Below, in pieces: positions 1-9,472 of a stretch of 16,368 nt of DNA; the stretch's first letter is position 1, and each line of letters opens with the position of its first letter. The stretch comes from Bifidobacteriaceae bacterium (lineage in GTDB: Bacteria > Actinomycetota > Actinomycetes > Actinomycetales > Bifidobacteriaceae), in contig JAISKS010000072.1 in assembly GCA_031260825.1 (NCBI GenBank), positions 1-16,368 of the forward strand, written 5' to 3'. The position numbers were made by a program, and so were the translations under genes. Below the pieces are notes generated by a model. It was given only the letters and a program-made list of their open reading frames with translations. It had not been told where the DNA came from and did no database searches.

Positions 1-712
1 CAGCACCCGAAGAATCAAAAGCAGTGCCGGAAGCAGTACCAGAAGCAGTACCAGAAGTAGTACCAGAAACAGTACCAGAAGCATCAGCAAAACTATCAGC
101 ATTAGGTGAATTTGAATCAATAGTAATTTTACAATCTCCAGCTAGAATTTCGCCTTGAGCAGTTTCTATTAATGGATTAATTTCAACTAAAGTTGCATTT
201 TCTTTAAAGTATAATGCAGCAAGATTTCGCAAAATTTCTGTAGGTACATATTCTGGCAAATCAACATTTAAATGATCAATATCGATTAGCTCTTTAAAAT
301 AAGTTTTCTGAATTTTTTCAGGATCAGTTTTAGCTAATTCTTCAATTGACATTCCGCCTGATTGCGAGCTAATTAGGACATATTCACGTCTTTCGCGCTC
401 ATAAGCAATTGACAAATAAAACTCATTAGCAATATCAATTGCAGGTACAATTAAAACAGTTTCCACAAGAAAACCTTTAAGATCCATTCCTAAAATATCG
501 TTAACTGCAGCCTCTAATTCTGTAACATTTTTTGCAAGTTTTACGCCGCCTGCTTTTCCTCGTCCACCCACTTTTACCTGAGCTTTTACAACGCATACAT
601 CGCCATTATAATTAGCGAGAGCCTCATCAAGTGAAGAGGCTAAATACCCATTATTTGCAGGTACACCGTATTTTTGCAGAAGTGATAATCCTTGCCATTC
701 AACTAAATCCAT
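1..712 (-). CDS. sucC: Succinyl-CoA synthetase (ADP-forming) beta subunit, N-terminal part
   Basis: The visible 237 residues are the N-terminal ATP-grasp region of the beta subunit of succinyl-CoA synthetase, which interconverts succinyl-CoA and succinate with nucleotide phosphorylation together with SucD. Seen: an N-terminus of the family (MDLVEWQGLSLLQKYGVP), the VVKAQVKVGGRGKAGGVKLA nucleotide-binding stretch at 41-60, and the LVEINPL (175-181) and GDCK (192-195) segments that carry the Mg-binding Asn and Asp. The ATG at 712 follows an AGGAG ribosome binding site and lies 12 bp after the upstream peptidase stop, so it is probably the last gene seen of the tig-clp operon; sucD would be expected past the left edge. 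Odd: where homologues continue DNALFR, this protein has DSNSPNADSF followed by five SGT[AVT] repeats and runs off the window. The family assignment is firm; whether the protein resumes a normal C-terminal half cannot be seen. Confidence 0.93.
   Translation of the reverse strand, partial: MDLVEWQGLSLLQKYGVPANNGYLASSLDEALANYNGDVCVVKAQVKVGGRGKAGGVKLAKNVTELEAAVNDILGMDLKGFLVETVLIVPAIDIANEFYLSIAYERERREYVLISSQSGGMSIEELAKTDPEKIQKTYFKELIDIDHLNVDLPEYVPTEILRNLAALYFKENATLVEINPLIETAQGEILAGDCKITIDSNSPNADSFADASGTVSGTTSGTASGTASGTAFDSSGA
20..79 (-). repeat. 12-bp minisatellite inside sucC
   Basis: Five tandem 12-bp units, each encoding Ser-Gly-Thr plus Ala, Thr or Val, fall in frame in sucC just after the Mg-site segment. 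The units differ at a few bases (GTT, ACT and GCT in the last codon; one unit has TCC GGC). A 12-bp unit cannot shift the reading frame, so copy number would only change the length of a flexible linker. Confidence 0.9.
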
Positions 713-724
713 TTGTTACTCCTA

Positions 725-2662
725 TTAGTTTGCATTCCAAATTCTTACACGTTTTTCAGGAGCCAAATACATCGCATCGCCTTGTTTCACTCCATATACT
801 TCATAAAACTCATCAATATTTTTTAGAATCTGATTAACTCTAAATTCAGCAGGCGAATGTGGATCAGTGTTTAACCGAGTTTTAGCAGCTTCATTACGAA
901 TTTTAAATTGCCAGATTGTTGCATAATTTACAAAAAACTCTTTTAATTCGTCAGTTGTAGGCTTATGCCCAAGAAAGATTTCTAATGCTTTTAATGAAAT
1001 AACTACGCCATTTAAATCGCCGATATTTTCACCTAATGTTAATTCGCCAATCACACCTTTTATATCAGTTTCAGATTGTAGATTTTTCGGTACTAATCCG
1101 CCAAATTGCTCGACCAAACCGCTAGTTTTCTCACCAAAAGCCTCTAAATCCTCAGGAGTCCACCAATTTCTCAGAACACCAAGGCTGTCAAAATTAGCTC
1201 CTTGATCATCAAAACCGTGACCAATTTCATGACCAATCACAGCACCAATTCCACCGAAATTTTGCGCTGCAGAATTTTCTAAACTATAGAAAGGAGATTG
1301 CAGAATCGCAGAAGGAAAAACAATTGTATTATCTGGAGGATAATAATAAGCATTTACTTCCATTGGGCTCATTAGCCATTCTTCCTTGTCAGTAGGCTTG
1401 CCGAATTTTTCTAATTCAATATTTTGAGAGAATTCACCGCAATTAATACCATTTTGAAAATAATTATCTGTCACTTCTAATGCTGAATAATCACGCCATT
1501 TTGAAGGATAACCAATTTTTGGATAGAAAGTATCTACTTTTTTAAGAGCTTCTTCTTTAGTCGAATCAGCTAGCCATTTAGCGTCAGTAATTGCATTTTT
1601 ATAAGCTTTAAGAAGCGACGCAACAAGGTTTTCCATATCTTTTTTTGCAGAATCAGGAAAATATTTTTCGCAATAAACTATACCTAAATCTTCAGATAAA
1701 ATTTGAGAAAGTGCACGTTTCCAAAGAGGTTTTTGTTCCGTTGCTCCTGAAAACTCTTTAGAAAAGAAATTGAAACTTATAATATGAAGATCTTCATCAA
1801 TAAGCGTCGCGCTGTTTAAAAATAGGCTATAGATAATATTAAGTTTTAAAATTTCTAGATTATTGTCATTAATCAATTCATCAAAATGCTCTAAATATTG
1901 AAGATTATGAACGATGATTTGATCTTGTTTATCGAGAGTATCGGATATAATAGGAAAAGCGTTTTTTAGATATTTTACTAAATCATAATCTTTATAATAC
2001 TCAGAAAATTCTGATAAAGTTTTAGGATTATTTTTTGCAAGAATATCACGATTTTGTACCGCATCAAAATGATATTTAGCAATGTTTTTTTCGAAATCAA
2101 GAATTTGTTTAGCAAGATTCGCATAATCAGTTCCGAAATAATTAGAAATTAGTGAAGATTCTTTATCTACTTTTTCTAAGAAAATAGTAACAAATTTAAC
2201 ATATTTTTCGCGAATTTCTTTATGCTCATCATCAAAATAATATGATTTTTCTGGAAGCTGAAGTCCGCTAGGAGCGCAGTGTAGAACGTTTAAATTAGGA
2301 TCTAAAAAGTCTCCGCTAATTCCGAATCCGATTAAACCAACAGAAACTGCTTTTGAATCAAGAAATTCAAGTGCATTGAAATATGTATCAATAGAATCAA
2401 AATCCAATGCAGGCTTAATATAAGCTACAAAATCATCATAGAATTTTAGATCATTTTCTTTAGCATGCAAAAATGTATCATGAAGTTTTTTTGATTTATA
2501 ACCAGGTTTATTAGGCTCATAATCATATGCAATAAGTTCTTTTTTTCTTTCAATTGAAAGTTCGTTAAGTGTGTCGAAAGTACCAACAGCCGATTTATCT
2601 TCAGGTATTACTGCCTCGCTAAGCCATGACCCATTGATATAATCATAAAAATCATCATTCAT
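725..2662 (-). CDS. pepO: M13-family zinc metallopeptidase (PepO/neprilysin-like)
   Basis: A 645-residue neprilysin-type oligopeptidase, the usual length of bacterial PepO. It would cleave short peptides using one zinc. Seen: substrate-binding NAYYYPP (about 425-431), zinc motif HEIGH (478-482), third ligand Glu545 in GENIGD with Asp549, the DPHSPAEFRV segment with the transition-state His602, and the closing MYLAPEKRVRIW. There is no signal peptide or N-terminal membrane anchor, so it should be cytoplasmic, unlike mammalian neprilysin. The ATG directly abuts the clpX stop (TAAATG, no gap), and its GGAG ribosome binding site lies inside the clpX 3' end, so translation is probably coupled to clpX. 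Being in the operon of trigger factor and ClpXP suggests that it finishes degradation of peptides released by the protease; that link is inference. The family is certain; the gene symbol is by similarity. Confidence 0.94.
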   Translation of the reverse strand: MNDDFYDYINGSWLSEAVIPEDKSAVGTFDTLNELSIERKKELIAYDYEPNKPGYKSKKLHDTFLHAKENDLKFYDDFVAYIKPALDFDSIDTYFNALEFLDSKAVSVGLIGFGISGDFLDPNLNVLHCAPSGLQLPEKSYYFDDEHKEIREKYVKFVTIFLEKVDKESSLISNYFGTDYANLAKQILDFEKNIAKYHFDAVQNRDILAKNNPKTLSEFSEYYKDYDLVKYLKNAFPIISDTLDKQDQIIVHNLQYLEHFDELINDNNLEILKLNIIYSLFLNSATLIDEDLHIISFNFFSKEFSGATEQKPLWKRALSQILSEDLGIVYCEKYFPDSAKKDMENLVASLLKAYKNAITDAKWLADSTKEEALKKVDTFYPKIGYPSKWRDYSALEVTDNYFQNGINCGEFSQNIELEKFGKPTDKEEWLMSPMEVNAYYYPPDNTIVFPSAILQSPFYSLENSAAQNFGGIGAVIGHEIGHGFDDQGANFDSLGVLRNWWTPEDLEAFGEKTSGLVEQFGGLVPKNLQSETDIKGVIGELTLGENIGDLNGVVISLKALEIFLGHKPTTDELKEFFVNYATIWQFKIRNEAAKTRLNTDPHSPAEFRVNQILKNIDEFYEVYGVKQGDAMYLAPEKRVRIWNAN

Positions 2663-4012
2663 TTAGAATATCTCCAATTCTTTATTTTTGTATCCATTCA
2701 AAACATCTGCTTGTTTAATAACAATTTTTTTGACAGTATCATTATCTGGAACAGCAAACATAATTGGTTCCAATATTCTTTCTAAAATTGTACGAAGACC
2801 GCGTGCGCCAGTACCTTGCGCCATTGCCATTTTAGCTATTTCTGTAGTAGCATCTTTATCAAATTGCAAATCAACTCCGTCAAGTTCTAGCTGTTTTTTG
2901 TATTGTTTAATGAGAGCATTTTTTGGTTCTGTTAAAATACTTACTAAATCAGAAATCGATAAATCCTCAACTACAGCAACAACAGGTACGCGTCCGATAA
3001 ACTCAGGAATCATTCCATATTCTTGAAGATCTTCAGTATTTACTTGTTTTAAATAGTTTTTCTTCTCTAAACTTTCTAATTCTTCTTTTGATAATCCATC
3101 ATTATTATCAGATTTTTCATCATTAGCACTAAAAAATCCGAAAGATGAATCTTTATTAAGTCGTGTTTTTACAATATCATCTAAGCCAACAAAAGCACCG
3201 GCAAAAATGAAAAGTACATTAGAAGTATCCATATACACATCAGGTTTATCTTTAGAATTTTTCGTTGTTTTTGCAGTATCTGTAAGCTTAACTTTTGTAC
3301 CTTCAACGATTTTTAATAAAGCTTGTTGAACACCTTCGCCAGAAATATCTTTATTGCCTTTTAAAGAGTTTGTGGATCTAGCAACTTTATCAATTTCGTC
3401 AATATATACAATTCCGCGTTCAGCTTGGATTATATCTCCATCAGCTGCTGCGATTAATCTATGAAGAATATTTTCAACGTCATCTCCAACATAACCTGCT
3501 TCGGTGACTGATGTAGCATCTGCAATACAAAATGGTACACGCATCATTTTTGCAAGAGATTGAGCGAGATAGGTTTTGCCAGTACCAGTAGGGCCAACTA
3601 ATAAAATATTTGATTTGGCAATTTCTATATTATATTTAGATTCACTGTCATTATCTGACGCATTTGCATTTTCATCAATTAATTGACGGTCAGATAAATC
3701 TTTTAAATGAAGACGTTTATAATGATTATAAACAGCTACAGCAAGCGTTTTCTTAGAGTCATTTTGACCAACAACATAATCATCTAAATGTTTAAAAATT
3801 TCTTTTGGTGTGAGTAATCCAATTGGATTTTTTGAATCAGGAGCGTCTTTTAAATCAGCATTAATTATAGTGATACATATTTTTACACAGTCTGGACAAA
3901 TAAAAACGCCATTACCTTGAACAAATTTTGCAGTAGAATTTACTTGCTCTTTTGTATGATTACAAAATGAGCAGCGCGTTTCAGTTTTCTTTGTAACACC
4001 TTTTTCGGACAT
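2663..4012 (-). CDS. clpX: ATP-dependent Clp protease ATP-binding subunit ClpX
   Basis: A AAA+ unfoldase that recognises tagged proteins, unfolds them with ATP and feeds them to the ClpP chamber. Seen in 449 residues: N-terminal zinc-binding domain (C14, C17, C39, C42), Walker A GPTGTGKT (140-147), pore-1 loop GYVG (173-176), Walker B IVYIDE (201-206), PEFIGRVP (336-343) and sensor-2 GARGLR (402-407). The ClpP-docking loop, normally Ile/Leu-Gly-Phe, reads FGF at 291-293. Slightly longer than the usual ~420 residues because of polar inserts at about 106-128 and 293-318. The ATG at 4012 is preceded by AAAGG, 12 bp after clpP2. It sits between clpP2 and the peptidase gene in the same operon, consistent with co-production of enzyme and partner. 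Confidence 0.97.
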   Translation of the reverse strand: MSEKGVTKKTETRCSFCNHTKEQVNSTAKFVQGNGVFICPDCVKICITIINADLKDAPDSKNPIGLLTPKEIFKHLDDYVVGQNDSKKTLAVAVYNHYKRLHLKDLSDRQLIDENANASDNDSESKYNIEIAKSNILLVGPTGTGKTYLAQSLAKMMRVPFCIADATSVTEAGYVGDDVENILHRLIAAADGDIIQAERGIVYIDEIDKVARSTNSLKGNKDISGEGVQQALLKIVEGTKVKLTDTAKTTKNSKDKPDVYMDTSNVLFIFAGAFVGLDDIVKTRLNKDSSFGFFSANDEKSDNNDGLSKEELESLEKKNYLKQVNTEDLQEYGMIPEFIGRVPVVAVVEDLSISDLVSILTEPKNALIKQYKKQLELDGVDLQFDKDATTEIAKMAMAQGTGARGLRTILERILEPIMFAVPDNDTVKKIVIKQADVLNGYKNKELEIF

Positions 4013-4024
4013 ATTTTAGAGCCT

Positions 4025-4720
4025 TTATTTATTTCCTTTACGAGGTGTTAAAACTTCATCAACAAGTCCATATTCTTTGGCATCAATCGCAGATAAAATT
4101 GTATCTTTTTCAATATCTTTACGAATTTTTTCAATTGGAGTTTTTGAATGAGAAGCTAATGTTTCTTCTAACCAATCGCGCATTCTAAGCATTTCTTTTG
4201 CTGTAATTTCGATATCACTAGCTTTTGCTCTTGAGCCTTCCATACGAGGCTGATGAATAAGCACGCGAGAATTTGGAAGTGCAAGACGCATTCCTGGCTC
4301 TCCAGCAGCTAAAAGCACAGCTGCAGCAGATGCTGCTTGACCTAGACATACAGTTTGAATTTTAGGACGAACATACATCATTGTATCGTAAATCGCTGTC
4401 ATAGCAGTGAAAGAGCCGCCTGGTGAGTTGATATACATTGTGATATTTCGATTAGGATCAAGTGATTCAAGCACTAATAATTGTGCCATCACATCATCCG
4501 CGCTAGCATCGTCAACTTGAACACCCATAAAGATAATACGCTCTTCATAAAGCTTTGAATATGGATCCATAGAACGTGTACCATAAGGAGTTTTTTCTTC
4601 ATGTTGAGGTAGGATATATCGATTTTGAGGGATTTCGATTTTATTAGAGTCGGTAAGCCCAAATTTATTAATATCTGTAGCAAAACTTCCGTAAGTTTTT
4701 AATGGGTTTAATTGTGACAT
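4025..4720 (-). CDS. clpP2: ATP-dependent Clp protease proteolytic subunit ClpP2
   Basis: A serine-protease subunit of the Clp chamber, 231 residues. The triad is visible: Ser131 in GQAASAAAVLLAAG, His156 in LIHQP and Asp206 in IEKDTILSA. It also has the INSPGG substrate-binding stretch (98-102) and the YDTM segment. It is the second of two adjacent paralogues; in actinobacteria such pairs form a mixed ClpP1P2 barrel, so this is named ClpP2 by position and by the GQAASAAAV motif. The N-terminus before the conserved SKLYEERIIF is long and polar (about 54 residues), which may be a propeptide removed on assembly. The ATG at 4720 has AGGAG upstream and lies 12 bp after clpP1. Confidence 0.95.
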   Translation of the reverse strand: MSQLNPLKTYGSFATDINKFGLTDSNKIEIPQNRYILPQHEEKTPYGTRSMDPYSKLYEERIIFMGVQVDDASADDVMAQLLVLESLDPNRNITMYINSPGGSFTAMTAIYDTMMYVRPKIQTVCLGQAASAAAVLLAAGEPGMRLALPNSRVLIHQPRMEGSRAKASDIEITAKEMLRMRDWLEETLASHSKTPIEKIRKDIEKDTILSAIDAKEYGLVDEVLTPRKGNK

Positions 4721-4732
4721 ATATGCTCCTAA

Positions 4733-5353
4733 TTACTTATCTAATCCGCCGTTGCCAAGAGTTAATTCAGATTTATCAGCAACTTTATCGATAAATCCAT
4801 ACTCCAAAGCTTCTTGAGCTGTAAACCAATTATCTTGCTCATTATCTTCATAAATTTGCTCAATAGATTTTCCAGTTTGCTCAGCTGTGATTTCGCTCAA
4901 AACTTTTTTCATATGTAATATAAGTTCGGCATGAATTCGGACATCAGTTTGTGTACCGCCAACACCACCAGAAGGTTGGTGCATTAAAATTCTTGCATGA
5001 GGAGTAGCATAACGTTTGCCTTTTGCGCCTGAACTAAGGAGGAATTGTCCCATTGAAGCAGCAAGACCAAAAGCTACAGTAGCAACATCTGGTTTGATGA
5101 ATTGCATTGTATCGTAAATTACCATACCAGCAGTGATAGAACCACCAGGAGAGTTGATATATAGCCAGATATCTTTATCAGGATCTTCAGCGGCTAAAAT
5201 CATCATTTGAGATGAAATTAAATTAGCAACTTCATCATTTACTTCACTTCCAAGCCAAATAATACGTTGTTTCAGAAGTTTTGCAAACACTTGCTCTTGA
5301 AGTGGCATTTTAGGTTTTTCTTCTTCTTCCTCGTTCATATATGGTTTGTTCAT
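4733..5353 (-). CDS. clpP1: ATP-dependent Clp protease proteolytic subunit ClpP1
   Basis: First of two adjacent ClpP subunits, 206 residues. Triad: Ser100 in [11 protein letters not shown], His125 in LMHQPSGG and Asp174 in [10 protein letters not shown], with INSPGGS (67-72). The N-terminus is a charged leader with a run of glutamates (residues 8-12), before [10 protein letters not shown]. The ATG at 5353 has a good AGAGGA site. Another ATG five codons downstream is possible but has a poorer site. It lies 24 bp after tig and 12 bp before clpP2, so the two subunits should be made together, as expected for the obligate hetero-oligomer known in actinobacteria. Confidence 0.95.
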   Translation of the reverse strand: MNKPYMNEEEEEKPKMPLQEQVFAKLLKQRIIWLGSEVNDEVANLISSQMMILAAEDPDKDIWLYINSPGGSITAGMVIYDTMQFIKPDVATVAFGLAASMGQFLLSSGAKGKRYATPHARILMHQPSGGVGGTQTDVRIHAELILHMKKVLSEITAEQTGKSIEQIYEDNEQDNWFTAQEALEYGFIDKVADKSELTLGNGGLDK

Positions 5354-5377
5354 AAATTATCCTCTGTATTATAACTA

Positions 5378-7012
5378 TTAAAATAAAGCGCCTGCAGGTG
5401 GCTCGTCGTCTAATTTAATTTCAGCTTTAGGCTCTGCTTTAGCTGGTTTTTCAGCTTTAGGCTCTGCTTTAGCTGGTTTTTCAGCTTTTTCTTCTTTAGC
5501 TGGTTTTTCAGCTTTTTCTTCTTTAGGCTCTGCTTTAGATTCGTCTTTTGCTGGAGTTTCTTTTTTAGCTCGTTTTACTTCTGGTTTGCTAGTTTTACGT
5601 TTAGGTTTTTCAGCGCCAGGTAAATCTTCTCCTTCACCAGGAATTACAAGATGCTCGCTAATATCAACAACTGTACCTTTTTCATTTTTAACAACGATTT
5701 TGCGCATAGCAGAAATCACAGCTTTAGAGTTTAATAAATCTGTTGCTACAGCTTGAATTTGGTTTTGTTGAATGAGCATTTGGAAGAACTGTGCAGGATC
5801 GATTCCGTACATTCTTGCAGTTGAATTGATATGCTCTTGAATCTCATTTGGCTCAACTTTTACATCAAAAGTATCAACTAATTTGTCGAAAATTATTTGA
5901 CCAAACAAGCTCTCTTTTGCTTGTTCTTCAAGTTGTTTAAGCTCTTCACCTTTATAATCTTCAACTGTTTTTTGTGCACCTTCAGCGATTTGATTTTTTA
6001 TATCATCAAGTGCTACAGTAGGCAATTCAAAATCAAGTGATTCAATTAAATATTTAACAAATTTATCTCTTGCAGCAACAGCAAACATCGCAACTTTTTC
6101 TTTTTCAATGTTTTCTTTTACTTTAGATTTCATATCAGTAAGATCAATAAAGCCAGCGTTTTTAGCTAGTTCATCATCGATTTTAGCTGCTGATTTTTCT
6201 TTAACATCAATTACTTTTACAGTTACATTCGCCTCTTGACCAACTTTTTCACCGGACTCAAGATTTGAATTAAACTCTTTAGTTTCGCCAGCTTTTAGAC
6301 CAGTAATATTCTCGTCTAAACCGCCAACAAGTGCAACAGTACCTCCTCCGATTTGATAAGAAAGACCGTTTGCAGATTCGATTTCTTCTCCATCAACTTT
6401 AGCTGATAGATCGATTGTTAAAAAGTCTCCATCTTTAGAAGCGCGTTTTGCCTCTTTTAATGTACCAAATTGTTCTGAAATTAACTCTAGACGCTCTTTT
6501 AGAACATCATCAACTGATGCATTTGAATCGAAATTTTTTGAATCATCAGGAGCACCAGCAGCGCCCATATCTTTCATTGGATCGCGAAGGTCTTTATCAT
6601 TAACTTTGATTTCTAAACCTTCGATTTTAGGAAGTTCAAAATCAGGTGTTACAGCTATTGTAGCTTCAAAAACAAAATCTTCTGCTGTATCATTAGCGTT
6701 GATTGTATTAACTTCAGGAACTTTTGTAATGTCAATTTTAGGCATTGCAAGTGTTTTAATATTTTGCTCAGTTAAACCCTCAACATACATACGATTTACA
6801 GTTTCGTTAATAAGTTGATTGATAATATAATCAACACCAACTTTTTGTTCAACGATTTTATTAGGTACTTTTCCGCCTCTAAAACCAGGGATTTTCACAT
6901 CTTTTTTGATATCAGCGAACACTTTTTCAAGTTCTTTTTTAACATCAGCGAATGCATAAGAAACGGTTAATAATTTTTCAGTTTTATTGTTATCTTTGAC
7001 AGTAGTTTTCAA
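5378..7012 (-). CDS. tig: Trigger factor with a long repetitive acidic/basic tail
   Basis: A ribosome-bound chaperone and peptidyl-prolyl isomerase that meets nascent chains at the exit tunnel. Seen: N-terminal ribosome-docking domain with the signature GFRGGKVP (43-50), a central FKBP-like domain (about 160-250, SKDGDFLTIDLSAKVDGEE, GLKAGETKEF) and the helical C-terminal chaperone domain to about 450. The 544 residues exceed the usual 430-460 because of a final ~85-residue tail of Lys, Glu, Pro and Ala repeats ending DDEPPAGALF. The start is TTG at 7012: AAGGA lies six bases upstream, an in-frame TAA is four codons upstream, and the sequence that follows matches the family N-terminus. No early in-frame ATG would do. 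First gene of the clp operon, with its own promoter at 7051-7059. Confidence 0.95.
   Translation of the reverse strand: MKTTVKDNNKTEKLLTVSYAFADVKKELEKVFADIKKDVKIPGFRGGKVPNKIVEQKVGVDYIINQLINETVNRMYVEGLTEQNIKTLAMPKIDITKVPEVNTINANDTAEDFVFEATIAVTPDFELPKIEGLEIKVNDKDLRDPMKDMGAAGAPDDSKNFDSNASVDDVLKERLELISEQFGTLKEAKRASKDGDFLTIDLSAKVDGEEIESANGLSYQIGGGTVALVGGLDENITGLKAGETKEFNSNLESGEKVGQEANVTVKVIDVKEKSAAKIDDELAKNAGFIDLTDMKSKVKENIEKEKVAMFAVAARDKFVKYLIESLDFELPTVALDDIKNQIAEGAQKTVEDYKGEELKQLEEQAKESLFGQIIFDKLVDTFDVKVEPNEIQEHINSTARMYGIDPAQFFQMLIQQNQIQAVATDLLNSKAVISAMRKIVVKNEKGTVVDISEHLVIPGEGEDLPGAEKPKRKTSKPEVKRAKKETPAKDESKAEPKEEKAEKPAKEEKAEKPAKAEPKAEKPAKAEPKAEIKLDDEPPAGALF
5421..5538 (-). repeat. 27/30-bp in-frame tandem repeats in the tig tail
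   Basis: Two perfect 30-bp units (5421-5450 and 5451-5480) followed by a 27-bp unit (5481-5507) and a related hybrid unit (5508-5538). They encode alternating blocks of the type KPAKAEPKAE and KPAKEEKAE. All unit lengths are multiples of three, so expansion or loss keeps the frame. Confidence 0.9.
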
Positions 7013-7050
7013 TTTAAGTCCTTAATCTAAGTAAGTTGTATCTGTATAAT

Positions 7051-7059
7051 ATTATAGCA
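7051..7059 (-). promoter_or_regulatory. Extended -10 promoter of the tig-clp operon
   Basis: Read on the minus strand the site is TGCTATAAT, a perfect TATAAT with the TG of an extended -10 element. No good -35 hexamer is present at the usual distance, as is common for extended -10 promoters. Transcription would start near 7044, giving a leader of about 30 bases with the AAGGA site before the TTG start of tig. It lies just after the pnp terminator, consistent with independent transcription of the operon. Confidence 0.6.
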
Positions 7060-7063
7060 GTTA

Positions 7064-7083
7064 TTATAAGAATTTTCTTATAA
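7064..7083. promoter_or_regulatory. 20-bp palindrome over the tig promoter -35 region
   Basis: TTATAAGAA and TTCTTATAA form perfect 9-bp arms separated by two bases, centred about 20 bp upstream of the tig -10 element. The position suits an operator for a dimeric regulator, but no known consensus (HspR, CtsR, ClgR) matches, and an AT-rich palindrome can occur by chance. Confidence 0.35.
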
Positions 7084-7098
7084 ATGTAAGTTGCATAT

Positions 7099-7153
7099 AA
7101 AAAAATCTCACTTATTGAGAACCTAATATAAACTAGGCACAATAAGTGAGATT
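7099..7153 (-). terminator. Rho-independent terminator of pnp
   Basis: On the minus strand, 15 bases after the pnp stop, perfect 14-bp arms (AATCTCACTTATTG, positions 7104-7117 and 7140-7153) enclose a 22-base loop that can form a further 4-bp CCTA/TAGG stem, and seven T follow. This should end pnp transcription before tig. Confidence 0.88.
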
Positions 7154-7168
7154 GATTTTAAATAGTTA

Positions 7169-9406
7169 CTATTTTAATAGTAGGCTGATTTTTCCGTCGT
7201 CGATTTTGTCTACAACAACTTCTAGTTCGTCGCCTTCTTTAACAACGTCTTCAGGGTTAGATACACGCTCATCGCCATTTAGTTTTTTCATTTGTGACAC
7301 ATGTAGTAGGCCATCTGTACGACCAATTAAGTTCACGAATGCACCAAATTTTGCAACGCCTGTAACTTTTCCTGTATAAACATCCCCAACATTTACTTTA
7401 GGTGGGTTTGCTGTTTCATTGATAAGTTTTGCAGCGATTTCGCCAGCTTCAACGCCTTCACAGCTAATAAATACTGATCCATCTTCTTCAATTGAGATTT
7501 CAGCTCCTGAAGCTTCTTGGATAGCTTTAATATTAGCACCTTTTGGTCCAATGATTATACCGATTTTGTCAGTAGGAATATGAACTGTGATGATACGAGG
7601 TGTAAAACGACCAGGCTCAGCAGGCTCGCTAATAGCAGCGTTTAATACGTCTAGAATAGTAAGACGAGCTACTTTAGCTTGTTTTAGAGCACTAGCAAGT
7701 ACATCAGATGGGATACCATCAAGTTTTGTATCAAGTTGAAGAGCTGTAATAAACTCACTTGTACCAGCTACTTTAAAGTCCATATCGCCGAATGCATCTT
7801 CTGCACCAAGGATATCTGTCATACATGCGTATTTAGTTTCGCCGTCGATTTCTTCGCTTGCAAGACCCATTGCAATACCTGCAACAGAAGCCTTAAGTGG
7901 TACACCAGCGCTAAGAAGTGAAAGTGTAGATGCGCAAACTGAACCCATTGATGTAGAACCGTTTGAGCCTAGAGCTTCAGAAACTTGGCGGATTGCATAA
8001 GGGAATTGTTCGCGTGAAGGAAGTACAGGTACAAGTGCGCGTTCAGCTAAAGCACCATGACCAATTTCACGACGTTTTGGAGAACCAACGCGTCCTGTTT
8101 CACCAGTTGAATATGGTGGGAAATTGTAATTATGCATATAGCGTTTGTAAGCCTCAGCAGCACCTAATGAATCAGTTTGCATTTCTAATTTAAGGTTATT
8201 TAATGTTGATACACCCATAATTTGTGTTTCACCGCGTTGGAAAAGTGCAGATCCGTGAACACGTGGAAGTACGTTGATTTGTGCTGTTAATGGGCGAATA
8301 TCAGTTAATCCACGACCATCAATTCTGTAACCATCACGTAGAATACGTTGGCGAACAAGAGCTTTTTGTACTGATTTAAATGCGTTACCGATTTCGATTG
8401 AGATATCGATATCATCACCATTTTCATCTTTAGAAAGATGTGAATATTCATTTGCAAGACGCTCTAATAAATTAGCTTTTACATCTTTGATTTTATCTTC
8501 ACGAATTTGTTTATCAGCATTATTATAAGCATCGTTAATACCATCACGTGTGATGTTTTCAACAGCAGAATAAAGTTCATCTGAGTAAAGTGGGAAGATT
8601 GGATATTCGCGAACTTCTTTTGCAGCAATTTTTGCAAGTTCAGATTGAGCTTCACAAAGTACTTTGATAAAAGGTTTTGCAGCTTCAAGAGCTCCCGCTA
8701 CAACTTCTTCGTCAGGTTTTGTACCACCATTTTGAATAAGTTCAAATGCGTTTTTACCAGCGCCGGCTTCGATCATTGCGATTGCAACATCTGAGCCATT
8801 ATTGATAATACGACCTGCTACAACGATTTCGAAAGTTGAGCGATCTAGTTCAGAATTACGTGGAAATGCTACCCATTGTCCGTCAATAAGAGCTAGACGA
8901 AGACCTGAAACAGGACCTTCAAATGGAATTCCTGAGATTAATGTTGATGCAGATGCAGCGTTAATCGCTAATACATCGTAAGAATCATCTGGGTTTGCTG
9001 AAAGAATAGATTCGATAACTTGAACTTCATTACGAAGTCTGTTGTCAAATAATGGGCGAAGTGGACGGTCAATTAAGCGGCAAGCTAAAATAGCTTCCAT
9101 TGAAGGACGACCTTCGCGTCTGAAAAATGAACCAGGGATTTTTCCTGCAGCATACATACGCTCTTCAACGTCTACTGTTAGGGGGAAGAAATCGAAATGT
9201 TCTTTAGGTTGACCTGAGATAACTGTAGTTGATAGGATTGTTGTACCATCTAATGTGTCATCAAAATCTGTACCACTCATATATGTTAAAACAGCACCGT
9301 CAGCTTGCTGAGCAAGTAGGCCTGTTTCGAATGTGATTTTTCTTTTACCGAAGCTTCCATTATCAATTGTTGCTTCTACTTTTTTAATATTTTCGTTATT
9401 AAACAT
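7169..9406 (-). CDS. pnp: Polyribonucleotide nucleotidyltransferase (PNPase)
   Basis: A phosphorolytic 3'-5' exoribonuclease that degrades and tails RNA in the cytoplasm; the actinobacterial form has also been called guanosine pentaphosphate synthetase (GpsI). Seen in 745 residues: first RNase PH domain ([22 protein letters not shown], then FRREGRPS and DRPLRPLF), a helical linker, second RNase PH domain ([27 protein letters not shown], and the catalytic-site stretch [19 protein letters not shown]), a KH domain with the GPKG loop ([15 protein letters not shown]) and a C-terminal S1 domain (about 670-745). The ATG at 9406 has a good AAGGA site. It is alone between its own promoter and a strong terminator. 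It looks complete; the S1 domain ends right at the stop without a long tail. Confidence 0.97.
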   Translation of the reverse strand: MFNNENIKKVEATIDNGSFGKRKITFETGLLAQQADGAVLTYMSGTDFDDTLDGTTILSTTVISGQPKEHFDFFPLTVDVEERMYAAGKIPGSFFRREGRPSMEAILACRLIDRPLRPLFDNRLRNEVQVIESILSANPDDSYDVLAINAASASTLISGIPFEGPVSGLRLALIDGQWVAFPRNSELDRSTFEIVVAGRIINNGSDVAIAMIEAGAGKNAFELIQNGGTKPDEEVVAGALEAAKPFIKVLCEAQSELAKIAAKEVREYPIFPLYSDELYSAVENITRDGINDAYNNADKQIREDKIKDVKANLLERLANEYSHLSKDENGDDIDISIEIGNAFKSVQKALVRQRILRDGYRIDGRGLTDIRPLTAQINVLPRVHGSALFQRGETQIMGVSTLNNLKLEMQTDSLGAAEAYKRYMHNYNFPPYSTGETGRVGSPKRREIGHGALAERALVPVLPSREQFPYAIRQVSEALGSNGSTSMGSVCASTLSLLSAGVPLKASVAGIAMGLASEEIDGETKYACMTDILGAEDAFGDMDFKVAGTSEFITALQLDTKLDGIPSDVLASALKQAKVARLTILDVLNAAISEPAEPGRFTPRIITVHIPTDKIGIIIGPKGANIKAIQEASGAEISIEEDGSVFISCEGVEAGEIAAKLINETANPPKVNVGDVYTGKVTGVAKFGAFVNLIGRTDGLLHVSQMKKLNGDERVSNPEDVVKEGDELEVVVDKIDDGKISLLLK

Positions 9407-9442
9407 TGTTTTCCTTTTTAGTGCCTTTATCGCACATGTTTT

Positions 9443-9462
9443 TAATAGTTAATACTATTATA
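9443..9462 (-). promoter_or_regulatory. Putative pnp promoter with overlapping inverted repeat
   Basis: On the minus strand a perfect TATAAT lies at 9457-9462, about 50 bases upstream of the pnp start; the best -35 is weak (TTAAGA with 19-bp spacing). A 7-bp inverted repeat, TAATAGT and ACTATTA (9443-9460), covers the end of the -10 and the start point, so it could be an operator or a hairpin at the 5' end of the mRNA. Confidence 0.45.
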
Positions 9463-9472
9463 CACGTTTATT

